64,000 nucleotides of DNA from CAVVEC01 sp963747105 (GTDB lineage Bacteria > Acidobacteriota > Terriglobia > Terriglobales > Acidobacteriaceae), in assembly GCA_963747105.1 (NCBI GenBank), contig CAVVEC010000004.1:1-64000 (forward strand), read 5' to 3'. Numbering within the stretch: the stretch's first letter is position 1; each line of letters starts with the position of its first letter. The translations under genes and the position numbers were made by a program. Below the pieces are notes generated by a model. That model saw only the letters and a program-made list of their open reading frames with translations. It was not told the origin of the DNA and did not search any database. This document shows, one piece after another, positions 9,026 through 16,539 of this stretch.

Positions 9026-9403
9026 CTACCCGGCCTTGACCACGCATCGGGCTGTCTTGCATTCCTCGCACGGGCACCAATCCCGCAGAAACTGCCAGGA
9101 ATAGATTCCCAGCTCGTGGCCGTCATTCCAATGAAACTTGATGGCGTACTTGCCCACGGCTTCGGCGGAATCCGGCTTGGCGGCGGGCTTGAACATGGGC
9201 AGCGTACCCGGCGCGGGTTTGGGCGGCTCTCCGGGCTCACGCTTGGTCTTCGTCCGTTCCTCGTCGCATAGCGCGCAAGGGCAAGCGTCCCGGAGAAACG
9301 GAAAAGAGTAGTGCGACTGGTGGCCGTCTTTCCACTCGATGTCCACACCGGCGCCGGTTGTCAGGTTGACTTTGACTGACTTGGGATCGGCAGAGACCGC
9401 CAT
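9026..9403 (-). CDS. DUF971 domain protein
   Basis: A 125-residue protein with two half-repeats: YSFPFLRDACPCALC and LGIYSWQFLRDWCPCEEC. This FLRD.CPC layout is the DUF971 (gamma-butyrobetaine hydroxylase N-terminal-like) domain, a zinc-binding fold found alone in bacteria, sometimes linked to iron-sulfur cluster metabolism. The stretch between the halves (TKTKREPGEPPKPAPG) is an unusually long proline-rich linker. Start ATG at 9403 gives the expected N-terminal strand. Cellular role is not established. Confidence 0.85.
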   Translation of the reverse strand: MAVSADPKSVKVNLTTGAGVDIEWKDGHQSHYSFPFLRDACPCALCDEERTKTKREPGEPPKPAPGTLPMFKPAAKPDSAEAVGKYAIKFHWNDGHELGIYSWQFLRDWCPCEECKTARCVVKAG

Positions 9404-9588
9404 GTTTTGAGTATCGCACAGGTGAGCGCTGGCCGGTTCTGCCGAGCTACCCTCGATTGGACAGGCCTTGGACCGCGCTCAGGCTAGGCCTGGCGGCTGT
9501 CCCTGCGCGATGGCGGTTGTCGAAACAGCCTCCACTCCGGTAAAATCTAAGGTTTGCACATCAAGTTCAGAACTCCTCTGGAGTAGCT

Positions 9589-9777
9589 ATGGCACAAGTT
9601 TGTGATATCTGCGGCAAGGGGCCGCAATTCGGGAATACCATCAGCCACGCCCACAACGTGTCCCGGAGGCGCTGGAACGTCAACCTGCGCCCGGTGCGAG
9701 CCAAAGTGAAGGGCGCCACCAAGCGCATTCGCGTCTGCACCTCCTGCCTGCGCAGCGGCAAAGTCGTAAAAGCCTAA
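9589..9777 (+). CDS. rpmB: 50S ribosomal protein L28
   Basis: A 62-residue L28 of the large ribosomal subunit. It begins MAQVCDICGKGPQFGNTISH, with HNVSRRRWNVNLRPV and the closing RVCTSCLRSGKV. Two CxxC pairs (CDIC, CTSC) make it a zinc-binding form. Its start is preceded by CTCTGGAGTAGCT, a good ribosome binding site. It stands alone with a strong hairpin downstream. Confidence 0.95.
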   Translation: MAQVCDICGKGPQFGNTISHAHNVSRRRWNVNLRPVRAKVKGATKRIRVCTSCLRSGKVVKA

Positions 9778-9783
9778 AACCTC

Positions 9784-9823
9784 AACGCAGAGGATGCGTG
9801 GGGCACGCGGAGTCCTCTGCGTT
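9784..9823 (+). repeat. CGCAGAGGA inverted repeat downstream of rpmB
   Basis: An 11-bp perfect stem, AACGCAGAGGA / TCCTCTGCGTT, encloses TGCGTGGGGCACGCGGAG, which is partly self-complementary (TGCGTG / CACGCG). No T-run follows, so it is a repeat that may act as a 3'-end stabiliser rather than a classical terminator. The same words occur in folC (about 53670) and in the obgE tail. Confidence 0.6.
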
Positions 9824-9845
9824 CATGTTGTTGTGCATAAACGTC

Positions 9846-10298
9846 TTAGTGCACGCCGAGCAATTCCACGTCGAAGATCAGGGTTGCGTTGGGCGGAATC
9901 ACGCCACCAGCGCCGCGGTCGCCATAGCCAAGCTCTGGCGGAATCCGCAGTTGCCGTTTGCCGCCAACCTTCATGCCAGCCACCCCTTCATCCCAACCCT
10001 TGATGACCTGCCCTCTCCCGAGCGAAAATTTGAACGGCTCTCCACGATCCAGAGAGCTGTCAAACTTCTTGCCATTAGTAAGCCAACCGGTGTAGTTCAC
10101 GGTCACGGTTTGGCCTGCGACCGCAGTTGGTCCGTCGCCCACCTTGATATCCCAGTACTCGAGACCGCCCGCCGCCTTTGTGGACTTTCCTGTAACTTTG
10201 GTGGGAGCGCTGTTGTCCGGCTTTGAGGAACTGCTTTGCGCAAGAACGGCGGTAGCCGCCAGCGCGACGATTGCGATGAAAAACAGGGTTTTCCGCAT
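9846..10298 (-). CDS. Exported FKBP-type peptidyl-prolyl isomerase
   Basis: 150 residues: signal peptide MRKTLFFIAIVALAATAVLA, a short Ser/Lys linker, then a complete FKBP domain (VTVNYTGWLTNGKKFDSS, FSLGRGQVIKGWDEGVAGMK, RIPPELGYGDRGAG, ATLIFDVELL). It should catalyse proline isomerisation during folding in the periplasm. ATG at 10298 is preceded by CTGGAGAAAACTA, so the longer open frame to 10499 is not used; that extra part is AT-rich repeat. Confidence 0.9.
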   Translation of the reverse strand: MRKTLFFIAIVALAATAVLAQSSSSKPDNSAPTKVTGKSTKAAGGLEYWDIKVGDGPTAVAGQTVTVNYTGWLTNGKKFDSSLDRGEPFKFSLGRGQVIKGWDEGVAGMKVGGKRQLRIPPELGYGDRGAGGVIPPNATLIFDVELLGVH

Positions 10299-10307
10299 TA
10301 GTTTTCT

Positions 10308-10398
10308 CCAGACTCTTGATTGCCGATTTTCGATTGCCAATCGAGACGACCACCCGATTCTAAATTGGCAATTGAAAATCGTAAATTGCAAATCGTCA
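10308..10398. repeat. GATTGCCAATT-type intergenic inverted repeat
   Basis: Left half TGATTGCCGATTTTCGATTG and right half AAATTGGCAATTGAAAATCG are near reverse complements, with CGAGACGACCACCCG in the middle, forming a long imperfect hairpin between ridA and the FKBP gene. Confidence 0.55.
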
Positions 10399-10773
10399 GG
10401 CCAATGCGATGACATCAATTTCCACAAGCACATCCTTCGGCAGCCGTGCGACTTCGACTGTAGAACGCGCGGGCGGCGCCGAGTTGAAGTACTTGCCATA
10501 CACTTCGTTCATGGCGGCAAAGTCGCCCATATTTTTCAGGAACACCGTTGAGCGTACCACTTTCTCCAGGCCACTTCCCGCAGCTCTTAGAATCGCCGAC
10601 AGATTCTTCAGCACGCGATCCGTCTGGGCTGCCACGTCGCCGGGGATGACCTGCTGGGTCGCCGGGTCGATCGCCACCTGCCCCGAGACAAAAACGAATC
10701 CGTTCGCCCGAATGGCCTGCGAATAAGGCCCGATCGCCTGCGGAGCATCTTTGGTCGCAATCACCTCGCGCAT
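10396..10773 (-). CDS. ridA: RidA family imine/enamine deaminase
   Basis: A 125-residue RidA (YjgF/YER057c) protein, which hydrolyses reactive 2-aminoacrylate-type enamines made by PLP enzymes. Signature segments are AIGPYSQAIRANGFVFVSGQ and, near the C-terminus, PARSTVEVARLPKDVLVEID; the latter carries the catalytic arginine (PARST). Length is normal for a trimeric member. It lies between the FKBP and RelA/SpoT genes with repeats on both sides. Confidence 0.93.
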   Translation of the reverse strand: MREVIATKDAPQAIGPYSQAIRANGFVFVSGQVAIDPATQQVIPGDVAAQTDRVLKNLSAILRAAGSGLEKVVRSTVFLKNMGDFAAMNEVYGKYFNSAPPARSTVEVARLPKDVLVEIDVIALA

Positions 10774-10782
10774 GAAGCCTCC

Positions 10783-10845
10783 TATGAGTAGTCAGGAGTC
10801 AGCAAACCTGCCAGCTACTGACCCCTGACTGCCACTCCTGACTTC
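10783..10845. repeat. TCAGGAGTCAG / CTGACTGCCACTCCTGAC intergenic repeat
   Basis: GTCAGGAGTCAGC and CCTGACTGCCACTCCTGAC are complementary arms around CAAACCTGCCAGCTACTGA; several CTGAC words recur. It lies exactly between the rsh stop and the ridA start. Confidence 0.55.
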
Positions 10846-13054
10846 AAATCTTCTGCAGCCTTTGCACGTCGTGCACGCCGGGAATCTTGCGTACTCCGTT
10901 GATGATGTTTTCCAGGTGCTTCAGGTCCGCAATGTCGAGAATGACGTCAATGCTGGCCTGTCCATTGGAGGTGCGGGCCTCGATATTGCGGATGTTGGTC
11001 TTGGTATCGCTGATCACGGCGGCGATCTGCTTCAGCATGCCGAAGCGGTCGTCACAAAAAACCGTAATCTTTACCGGATAGGAACTGGGCGTGCCTTCGT
11101 CGCGCGCCCATTCCACGTCAATTCGCCGTTCCGGCTCGTACAACAGATTGACCACATTCGGACAGTTCTGGGCATGCACCGCCACGCCCTTGCCGCGGGT
11201 CACGAAACCTACGACGGATTCTCCGCGAATGGGATTGCAGCAGCGAGCGCGATACACCAACAGATCGCCGTGACCTTTCACCCGGATGGCGTTGCTGCTA
11301 TCGCCGCCGAAGACCCGCCGGACGACGCTGGTAATCCCGCCAGACTTGCCTCCGTCGGCATCGCGGGCCAAGGGTTCGCTGGCGGCCGGCACCAGGCGGG
11401 CCAGCACTTGCCGCGCCGAATATTTGCCGTAGCCGATTCCAGCCATCAGATCGTCAGTCTGGCCCAAGCCGTAGTCAGAGGCGATTTTGCGCAACTCTTC
11501 GTCCTTGATCTCCTTGAGTGCGATCCGGTATTTGCGGGCTTCTTTCTCAATCAGCTTGCGGCCGATTTCGACGGCCCGCTCCCGCTGATGCATGTTGAGC
11601 CAGTGCTTGATCTTGTTGCGGGCCCGCGAGGACTTGACGGCGGCCAGCCAGTCGCGGCTGGGTTTATGCCCCGGCTGGGTGAGAATCTCCACAATGTCCC
11701 CACTGTGCAGTTTGTGGCGTAGCGGTACCATGCGCCCGTTGACCTTGGCGCCCACACAACTGTGACCGACCTCGGTATGAATGGTGTAGGCAAAATCAAT
11801 CGGGGTGGACTCCCGCGGCAGGACTACGACCTTGCCTTTCGGTGTGAAGGTGTAAACCTCCTCGGGATAAAGATCAATCTTGAGCGTGGAAAGGAACTCA
11901 GTGGGATCGGATACATCGCGTTGCCATTCGACGACCTGCCGCAGCCACGCCAGTCGCTGTTCGTCCTGAGCCGAGACCGGGCCGTCTTTGTATTTCCAGT
12001 GGGCGGCGATGCCCTCTTCCGCCATGCGGTGCATTTCCTCGGTGCGAATCTGGATTTCAAACGGCGTACCATCTTCCGTGATCACCGAGGTATGCAGCGA
12101 CTGGTAAAAGTTGGGCCGGGGCATGGCAATAAAATCCTTGATCCGGCCCGGCACGGGCCGCCACACGTTGTGCACGATCCCCAAGACGGCGTAGCAGTCT
12201 TGCACCGATTGGGTGATCACCCGCATGGCATACAAGTCGTACACCTGATCTACATTGATTTTTTGCCGCACCAGTTTCCTGTGGATGCTGAACAGGCGCT
12301 TGATGCGGCTTTCGACCCGAGCCGTGATCCCCGCTTCTTTCAACTTATCCCGCAGCACTTGCTCCACTCCGGCGAGGAACTTTTCGCCTTGTTTGCGGCG
12401 CGCCTCCACCGCGTCGTGCACCTGCTGGAAGGTGATGGGATCCATGTAGCGGAATCCCATGTCTTCGAGCTCACCGCGAATCTTGCCCATGCCCAGCCGG
12501 TGAGCGATGGGGCCATAAATCTCCAGAGTCTCTTTCGCGATTTTCTGCTGGCGCTCGGGCTGCAGATGTTCGAGGGTGCGCATATTGTGCAATCGATCGG
12601 CCAGCTTGATCAGCACCACGCGGATGTCGTCCACCATGGCCAGCATCATCTTGCGCAGATTCTCGGCCTGCTGCTCCTCCCGAGTAGCAAAATCAATCTG
12701 GCTGATCTTGGTCACGCCCTCGACAATATGCGCTACCTGCTCGCCAAATTCCTTGCGAATGTCCACGATGGTGACTGAGGTGTCTTCGACCGAGTCGTGC
12801 AGCAACCCGGCGGCGACGGCCACCGGGTCCATCTTCATTTCCGCCAAAACCAGGGCGACTCCGAGGGGATGCACCAGGTAGGGTTCACCGGAGGCGCGAG
12901 CTTGCCCGGCATGATGCTTCTGGGAGAATTCGTAGGCTTTGCGCACCAGTTCCAGATTGTCGCCCGGCCGGTTGTCGCGCATCCGGCGCAACAGCTCACG
13001 GAACTTGGTTACCGTGAGGGCCGTGGTCGCGATCTGTTCGCGCAAAGTCGGCAT
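10844..13054 (-). CDS. rsh: RelA/SpoT bifunctional (p)ppGpp synthetase/hydrolase
   Basis: 736 residues, the full long-RSH architecture. The HD hydrolase domain includes HHAGQARASGEPYLVHP and the metal-binding LLHDSVEDT (H86 D87), so hydrolysis should be intact. The synthetase domain follows (VESRIKRLFSIHRKL, YDLYAMRVI, FQSLHTSVITEDGTPFEIQI-type region near 330), then TGS (VFTPKGKVVVLPRESTPIDF-like near 400) and a C-terminal ACT domain (DRFGMLKQIAAVISDTKTNI). It controls the stringent response. Both catalytic halves look complete, so it is the bifunctional Rel/SpoT type. Confidence 0.95.
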   Translation of the reverse strand: MPTLREQIATTALTVTKFRELLRRMRDNRPGDNLELVRKAYEFSQKHHAGQARASGEPYLVHPLGVALVLAEMKMDPVAVAAGLLHDSVEDTSVTIVDIRKEFGEQVAHIVEGVTKISQIDFATREEQQAENLRKMMLAMVDDIRVVLIKLADRLHNMRTLEHLQPERQQKIAKETLEIYGPIAHRLGMGKIRGELEDMGFRYMDPITFQQVHDAVEARRKQGEKFLAGVEQVLRDKLKEAGITARVESRIKRLFSIHRKLVRQKINVDQVYDLYAMRVITQSVQDCYAVLGIVHNVWRPVPGRIKDFIAMPRPNFYQSLHTSVITEDGTPFEIQIRTEEMHRMAEEGIAAHWKYKDGPVSAQDEQRLAWLRQVVEWQRDVSDPTEFLSTLKIDLYPEEVYTFTPKGKVVVLPRESTPIDFAYTIHTEVGHSCVGAKVNGRMVPLRHKLHSGDIVEILTQPGHKPSRDWLAAVKSSRARNKIKHWLNMHQRERAVEIGRKLIEKEARKYRIALKEIKDEELRKIASDYGLGQTDDLMAGIGYGKYSARQVLARLVPAASEPLARDADGGKSGGITSVVRRVFGGDSSNAIRVKGHGDLLVYRARCCNPIRGESVVGFVTRGKGVAVHAQNCPNVVNLLYEPERRIDVEWARDEGTPSSYPVKITVFCDDRFGMLKQIAAVISDTKTNIRNIEARTSNGQASIDVILDIADLKHLENIINGVRKIPGVHDVQRLQKI

Positions 13055-13329
13055 GGTGGATTATAGCCGCGGAACAGGCTATAGGCTTCGAGTTAAGCGG
13101 CGCTCTTGCCACAAATTATACCGCCCGGATGCCGGGCAAAGGGCTGCGCCTGCCTTCCCGCGTGCCCACAGAGGAAGAAGCCAAGTGACTCAGGATAGTC
13201 GAGTTGCGCTGTGTCATCCCCGTGTGACGGTGGTAATTTGATTGCCGGATCGCACCCACTTAGCCTCTCCCAATGGATACTCATCGAGACACAATCCTGA
13301 TTCAGCAAAATCATGGGCTAAGGTCATAT

Positions 13330-14241
13330 GTGAGATTGACGGTATTTGCTTTGGCAATGATCCTCACCAGCAACGCCCGCGCTCAGCAACCAGCGGCACA
13401 GATCACGGAAGGCGAACAACTTCCCGTACCCGGCAAGCCGGTTCCGGCCGACCATGCCAAGCTCTCTGAACACAACATCGAATGGATGCAGACGCAACCG
13501 CCGCAGGTGGAAATGGAATTCCTTCTGTTGTCGGCGATCAATCACGACAAAGGCGCAACCGACTGGATCAACAAGCTGGTGGACGATTGGCACGGAAAGG
13601 TAAAGCCAACGCAACGGTGGGAGGATTTGCAGGATACTGCGCTCTATTCCAACGATCTGCGTGTACGCGCGGCGGCGATCGAGGTCAACCTGGCTGTGCG
13701 CAATCTGTCTAAGACCGAGGAGACAGCCGACCGCTTGATTCGCTCGGCCGAAGATAACCCCGGCAATCGGCCGTTTGCCGCGTGGGAATTAGGCATGCTG
13801 GCCAACCGGGGAATCGAGCCCGAGCGCATTCACGAGTTGCTGGTGAAGTACATCCACGATCCCGACGAGCAGACGCGCTTCTGGGCGGTGGAGGGGCTGG
13901 CCCACCTCGGCACCGACGATACCATCAAGGACTTCCTCGAAGTATTCCGCAGCGAGGTTTCGATGAATGTGCGCGAGCGCGCCTGCTGTAGCCTGGCAAA
14001 ATCTGGCATGCTGACCCGCGAGCAACGCATGAAAGCCGTACCCGGACTGATCGACCTTGGGGATGACAATTCTCTAAATGCCGTCACGCGGACCTGGGTG
14101 TACCAAGCATTGCGCGAGATCAGCAACGAACCTCTGCCCAATGATTCCAGAGTCTGGAGAAGCTGGTACGAAAAATTGGGCGCGCAGAGAATCCAGGAAT
14201 TCCACAGCGGCGAGCCGTGGGCCGTGCTGGGCAACAACTAG
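13330..14241 (+). CDS. Exported HEAT-repeat-like protein
   Basis: The GTG at 13330 follows TAAGGTCATAT (SD-like AAGG) and yields a compact signal peptide VRLTVFALAMILTSNARAQQ; the frame is also open from ATG 13273. The mature part is helical with tandem HEAT-like units (LRVRAAAIEVNLAVRNL, EQTRFWAVEGLAHLGTDD, VRERACCSLAKSGML). Such proteins are usually scaffolds; no catalytic motif is visible and I cannot name a function. It is monocistronic, and followed by a long palindromic repeat. Confidence 0.75.
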   Translation: MRLTVFALAMILTSNARAQQPAAQITEGEQLPVPGKPVPADHAKLSEHNIEWMQTQPPQVEMEFLLLSAINHDKGATDWINKLVDDWHGKVKPTQRWEDLQDTALYSNDLRVRAAAIEVNLAVRNLSKTEETADRLIRSAEDNPGNRPFAAWELGMLANRGIEPERIHELLVKYIHDPDEQTRFWAVEGLAHLGTDDTIKDFLEVFRSEVSMNVRERACCSLAKSGMLTREQRMKAVPGLIDLGDDNSLNAVTRTWVYQALREISNEPLPNDSRVWRSWYEKLGAQRIQEFHSGEPWAVLGNN

Positions 14242-14271
14242 GTCCGTGAGCCCGTTGAAAAAACCAGAGTC

Positions 14272-14363
14272 TTGCCATTCCGAGGAGCGAGGGCGACGAG
14301 GATCTGCAGTTTTCCCTGGACAGTCAAAAAACTGCAGATCCCTCACTCCGTTCGGGATGACAA
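14272..14363. repeat. GAGCGA-type long palindromic repeat (copy 1)
   Basis: Left arm TTGCCATTCCGAGGAGCGAG through GATCTGCAGTTTT, right arm AACTGCAGATCCCTCACTCC through CGGGATGACAAC: two ends of a roughly 90-base imperfect palindrome, same family as those at 32282 and 63239. It is downstream of the HEAT-repeat gene. Confidence 0.7.
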
Positions 14364-14465
14364 CAAGATCAATGTAAGCGTGGGCGTCCCCGCCGTGCAC
14401 CCCGCTCTCAGCCTTCTGTTTCCCCGCTTCCGGTGAGATGCTAAAGTTGAGTTACTGCCTGCAAT

Positions 14466-15362
14466 ATGTCTGGGAAAATATTGGTCAGCGGAGTGTCCGG
14501 TCCGATCGGTGCTGCCCTGCTGCCCTCTCTCAACTCGCAAGGCCACAAGGTCACGCGCCTGGTGCGCGGCATTTCATCGGGAGAAGGGCAGGTTGCCTGG
14601 AATCCCGCCCAGCCGCTCGCGCCCGAGTCGGTGTCGGGCTTCGATGCGGTCATCCATCTCGCCGGGGAAACCGTCGTGGGACGCTGGACCGAATCGAAGA
14701 AAGCTCGTATTCGCGATAGCCGTGTCCTGGGCACGCGACATTTGGCTGAAGCCCTTGCCAAGGCGCCGCAGCGCCCGAGCGTGCTGATCTCCGCTTCAGC
14801 GGTTGGATATTACGGCGATCGAGGCGAAGAGGTGCTGCGCGAAGAGAGCCCGTCAGGAAGCGGGTTTCTCGCTGAAATATGTCGCGAGTGGGAAGCCGCG
14901 GCTGAACCTGCGGCCAACTCGGGGATTCGCACGATTCAGATTCGTATCGGAATGGTGCTAAGCCGGGATGGGGGAGCATTACAGAAAATGCTCCTGCCCT
15001 TTCGCATGGGACTGGGCGGCAACATGGGTAACGGCCGCCAGTGGTGGAGTTGGATTGACGTGCAGGACATCGTGGGCGCGATTCACCACATCGTGAAAAC
15101 CGATTCGCTGCGGGGACCGGTGAACTTGGTCGCACCCGGCCCGGTGACGAATGCCGAATTCACGAGAACACTCGCTGCTGTGCTGTCGCGTCCAGCCATC
15201 TTTCCAATGCCAGCCTTCGCTGCCCGCCTGGCTTTCGGTCAGATGGCCGACGAACTTTTGCTCGCCAGTCAGAGAGTGGAACCCGTCAAACTCCTGGCGA
15301 GTGGATATAAGTTTGAGCATCCGCAGTTGACGCAGGCCCTGCAGGACATTCTGAAGCAGTAA
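14466..15362 (+). CDS. TIGR01777 family NAD(P)-binding epimerase-like protein
   Basis: 298 residues, an atypical short-chain dehydrogenase/epimerase of the YfcH/SulA-like TIGR01777 family. The N-terminal nucleotide loop reads ILVSGVSGPIGAALLPSL; then VIHLAGETVVGRWTESKKARI, SASAVGYYGDRGEEVL and IRIGMVLSRDGGAL are the family hallmarks. WWSWIDVQDIVGAIHHIV and the C-terminal QALQDIL close it. The enzyme's substrate is unknown; plant and cyanobacterial relatives affect division. Likely start ATG 14466. Confidence 0.9.
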   Translation: MSGKILVSGVSGPIGAALLPSLNSQGHKVTRLVRGISSGEGQVAWNPAQPLAPESVSGFDAVIHLAGETVVGRWTESKKARIRDSRVLGTRHLAEALAKAPQRPSVLISASAVGYYGDRGEEVLREESPSGSGFLAEICREWEAAAEPAANSGIRTIQIRIGMVLSRDGGALQKMLLPFRMGLGGNMGNGRQWWSWIDVQDIVGAIHHIVKTDSLRGPVNLVAPGPVTNAEFTRTLAAVLSRPAIFPMPAFAARLAFGQMADELLLASQRVEPVKLLASGYKFEHPQLTQALQDILKQ

Positions 15363-15508
15363 GAACTGGCCACGGCAGCGGATTCCGCCTGCTGCCCGCG
15401 CGGGGGAGCTGCAGCGGCCCTCACACACATGTGATCCCAGTCACAGACAAGAGATCAACGTCTTGCGAAGCTAGTCGTGCGAGCGGTTTCCGCTATGAAG
15501 AATCGCGC

Positions 15509-15925
15509 ATGAAGAATCGATGGATCGCCGGGATGTTGACCATCGCCCTGCTGGCCTGGGCGAATGCTGCTGCCTGGCCGGGAACGCAGCCTTCGCATGG
15601 AAACGTGGCCTCCGCTGCGCCCGCGCATCAGCATTCGGCAGTCAGCCATCACTCGTGTTGTCCTGCCAAGCCATTGCAGACTGTGCTCCAAGTTCCTTCG
15701 ACTCCGACGATGCCATGCGGAGACCAGCATCGTTGTTGCGTCTTGCAGAGTCCCGACCTCCATTTGAACCTACCGGTGAATTCGGAAAGATCACGGAACG
15801 CCGAGATTGTGGTTGGCATGACAGTCGCCGACCCCACAGTTCCTGCTTCCACCAGGCGCATCAGCTCTCTTGGCAGTGATGTCTTGCAGCCACATTTTGC
15901 GCTAAGCATGATCCTCCGCGTTTAG
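15509..15925 (+). CDS. Exported small Cys/His-containing protein
   Basis: 138 residues. ATG at 15509 gives a signal peptide (MKNRWIAGMLTIALLAWANA) and a His/Cys-rich mature N-terminus: HQHSAVSHHSCCPAK and CGDQHRCCVLQ. No family recognised. The pairing of CC with His clusters, and the Cys-rich exported protein encoded 117 bases downstream on the same strand, point to metal binding outside the cytoplasm (inference). Confidence 0.6.
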   Translation: MKNRWIAGMLTIALLAWANAAAWPGTQPSHGNVASAAPAHQHSAVSHHSCCPAKPLQTVLQVPSTPTMPCGDQHRCCVLQSPDLHLNLPVNSERSRNAEIVVGMTVADPTVPASTRRISSLGSDVLQPHFALSMILRV

Positions 15926-16042
15926 CTCAGCCTGTCGGTTCCTCACCAAGAAACTTTCTGTGAGTCCTGCGGGACTCCCATGTCGGGTTCAACAACCTGA
16001 AACAAATCGTGCTCTAGATAGCACTCACAAGGAGATCGAATT

Positions 16043-16477
16043 ATGAAATTCAGAATGCTGGTAATTATTCTGGCCCTCACCGTGGTTTCGTGGGCTCAGA
16101 CCGCGACTCAGAACAGTTCAAATGCAACCCCTAAGCAGAATGCTGCTGCCACCTTACCGTCTGACACCAAGGCACAGTGTCCCTGCTGCCAAAAAATGGA
16201 GGGCAAGGACGCGGCGTCGTGCTGCGCACACCACGAGACCGCCAACAAGGACAAAACTGAGGCGATGTCCTGCTGCGCAGGCAAGGATGCAAAGTGCGAT
16301 ATGAAGAATGACAAGTCGGTCGATGCATCCTCGGCCAAAGGCAAATGCTGCAGCGGCGCTGGAAAGGACTGCTGTGCCGCGTCGGAAAAGAACACCGAAC
16401 AGACTGCCATGGCATGCTGCTCGGGGAGCCAATGTGGCATGGAACATCATCACGATGGCCAAGGCATGAATAAGTAA
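16043..16477 (+). CDS. Exported cysteine-rich, metallothionein-like protein
   Basis: 144 residues: signal peptide MKFRMLVIILALTVVSWA, then a low-complexity Lys/Ala/Cys domain with 15 cysteines, mostly as CC pairs (CPCCQ, SCCAHH, SCCAG, KCCSG, DCCAA, ACCSG), and a C-terminal MEHHHDGQGM. The layout suggests soft-metal (Cu, Zn, Cd) sequestration in the periplasm, but no named family is recognised and the absence of aromatic or core residues means it may be unfolded without metal. AAGGAGATCGAATT just upstream is a strong ribosome binding site. A terminator follows. Confidence 0.75.
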   Translation: MKFRMLVIILALTVVSWAQTATQNSSNATPKQNAAATLPSDTKAQCPCCQKMEGKDAASCCAHHETANKDKTEAMSCCAGKDAKCDMKNDKSVDASSAKGKCCSGAGKDCCAASEKNTEQTAMACCSGSQCGMEHHHDGQGMNK

Positions 16478-16495
16478 CTGGCCTTGCAGCCAAAC

Positions 16496-16526
16496 AGCCC
16501 CGTCCCGAGTGGATGGGGCTTTTTCC
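16496..16526 (+). terminator. Rho-independent terminator
   Basis: AGCCCC / GGGGCT stem (16496-16501 with 16515-16520) around GTCCCGAGTGGAT, followed by TTTTTCC. It ends the transcript of the Cys-rich exported protein. Confidence 0.8.
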
Positions 16527-16539
16527 TTCTTGGGACATG

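Noticed and set aside
11762..12778. Plus-strand ORF of 338 codons
   Set aside because: Antisense shadow of rsh; His-rich low-sense protein.
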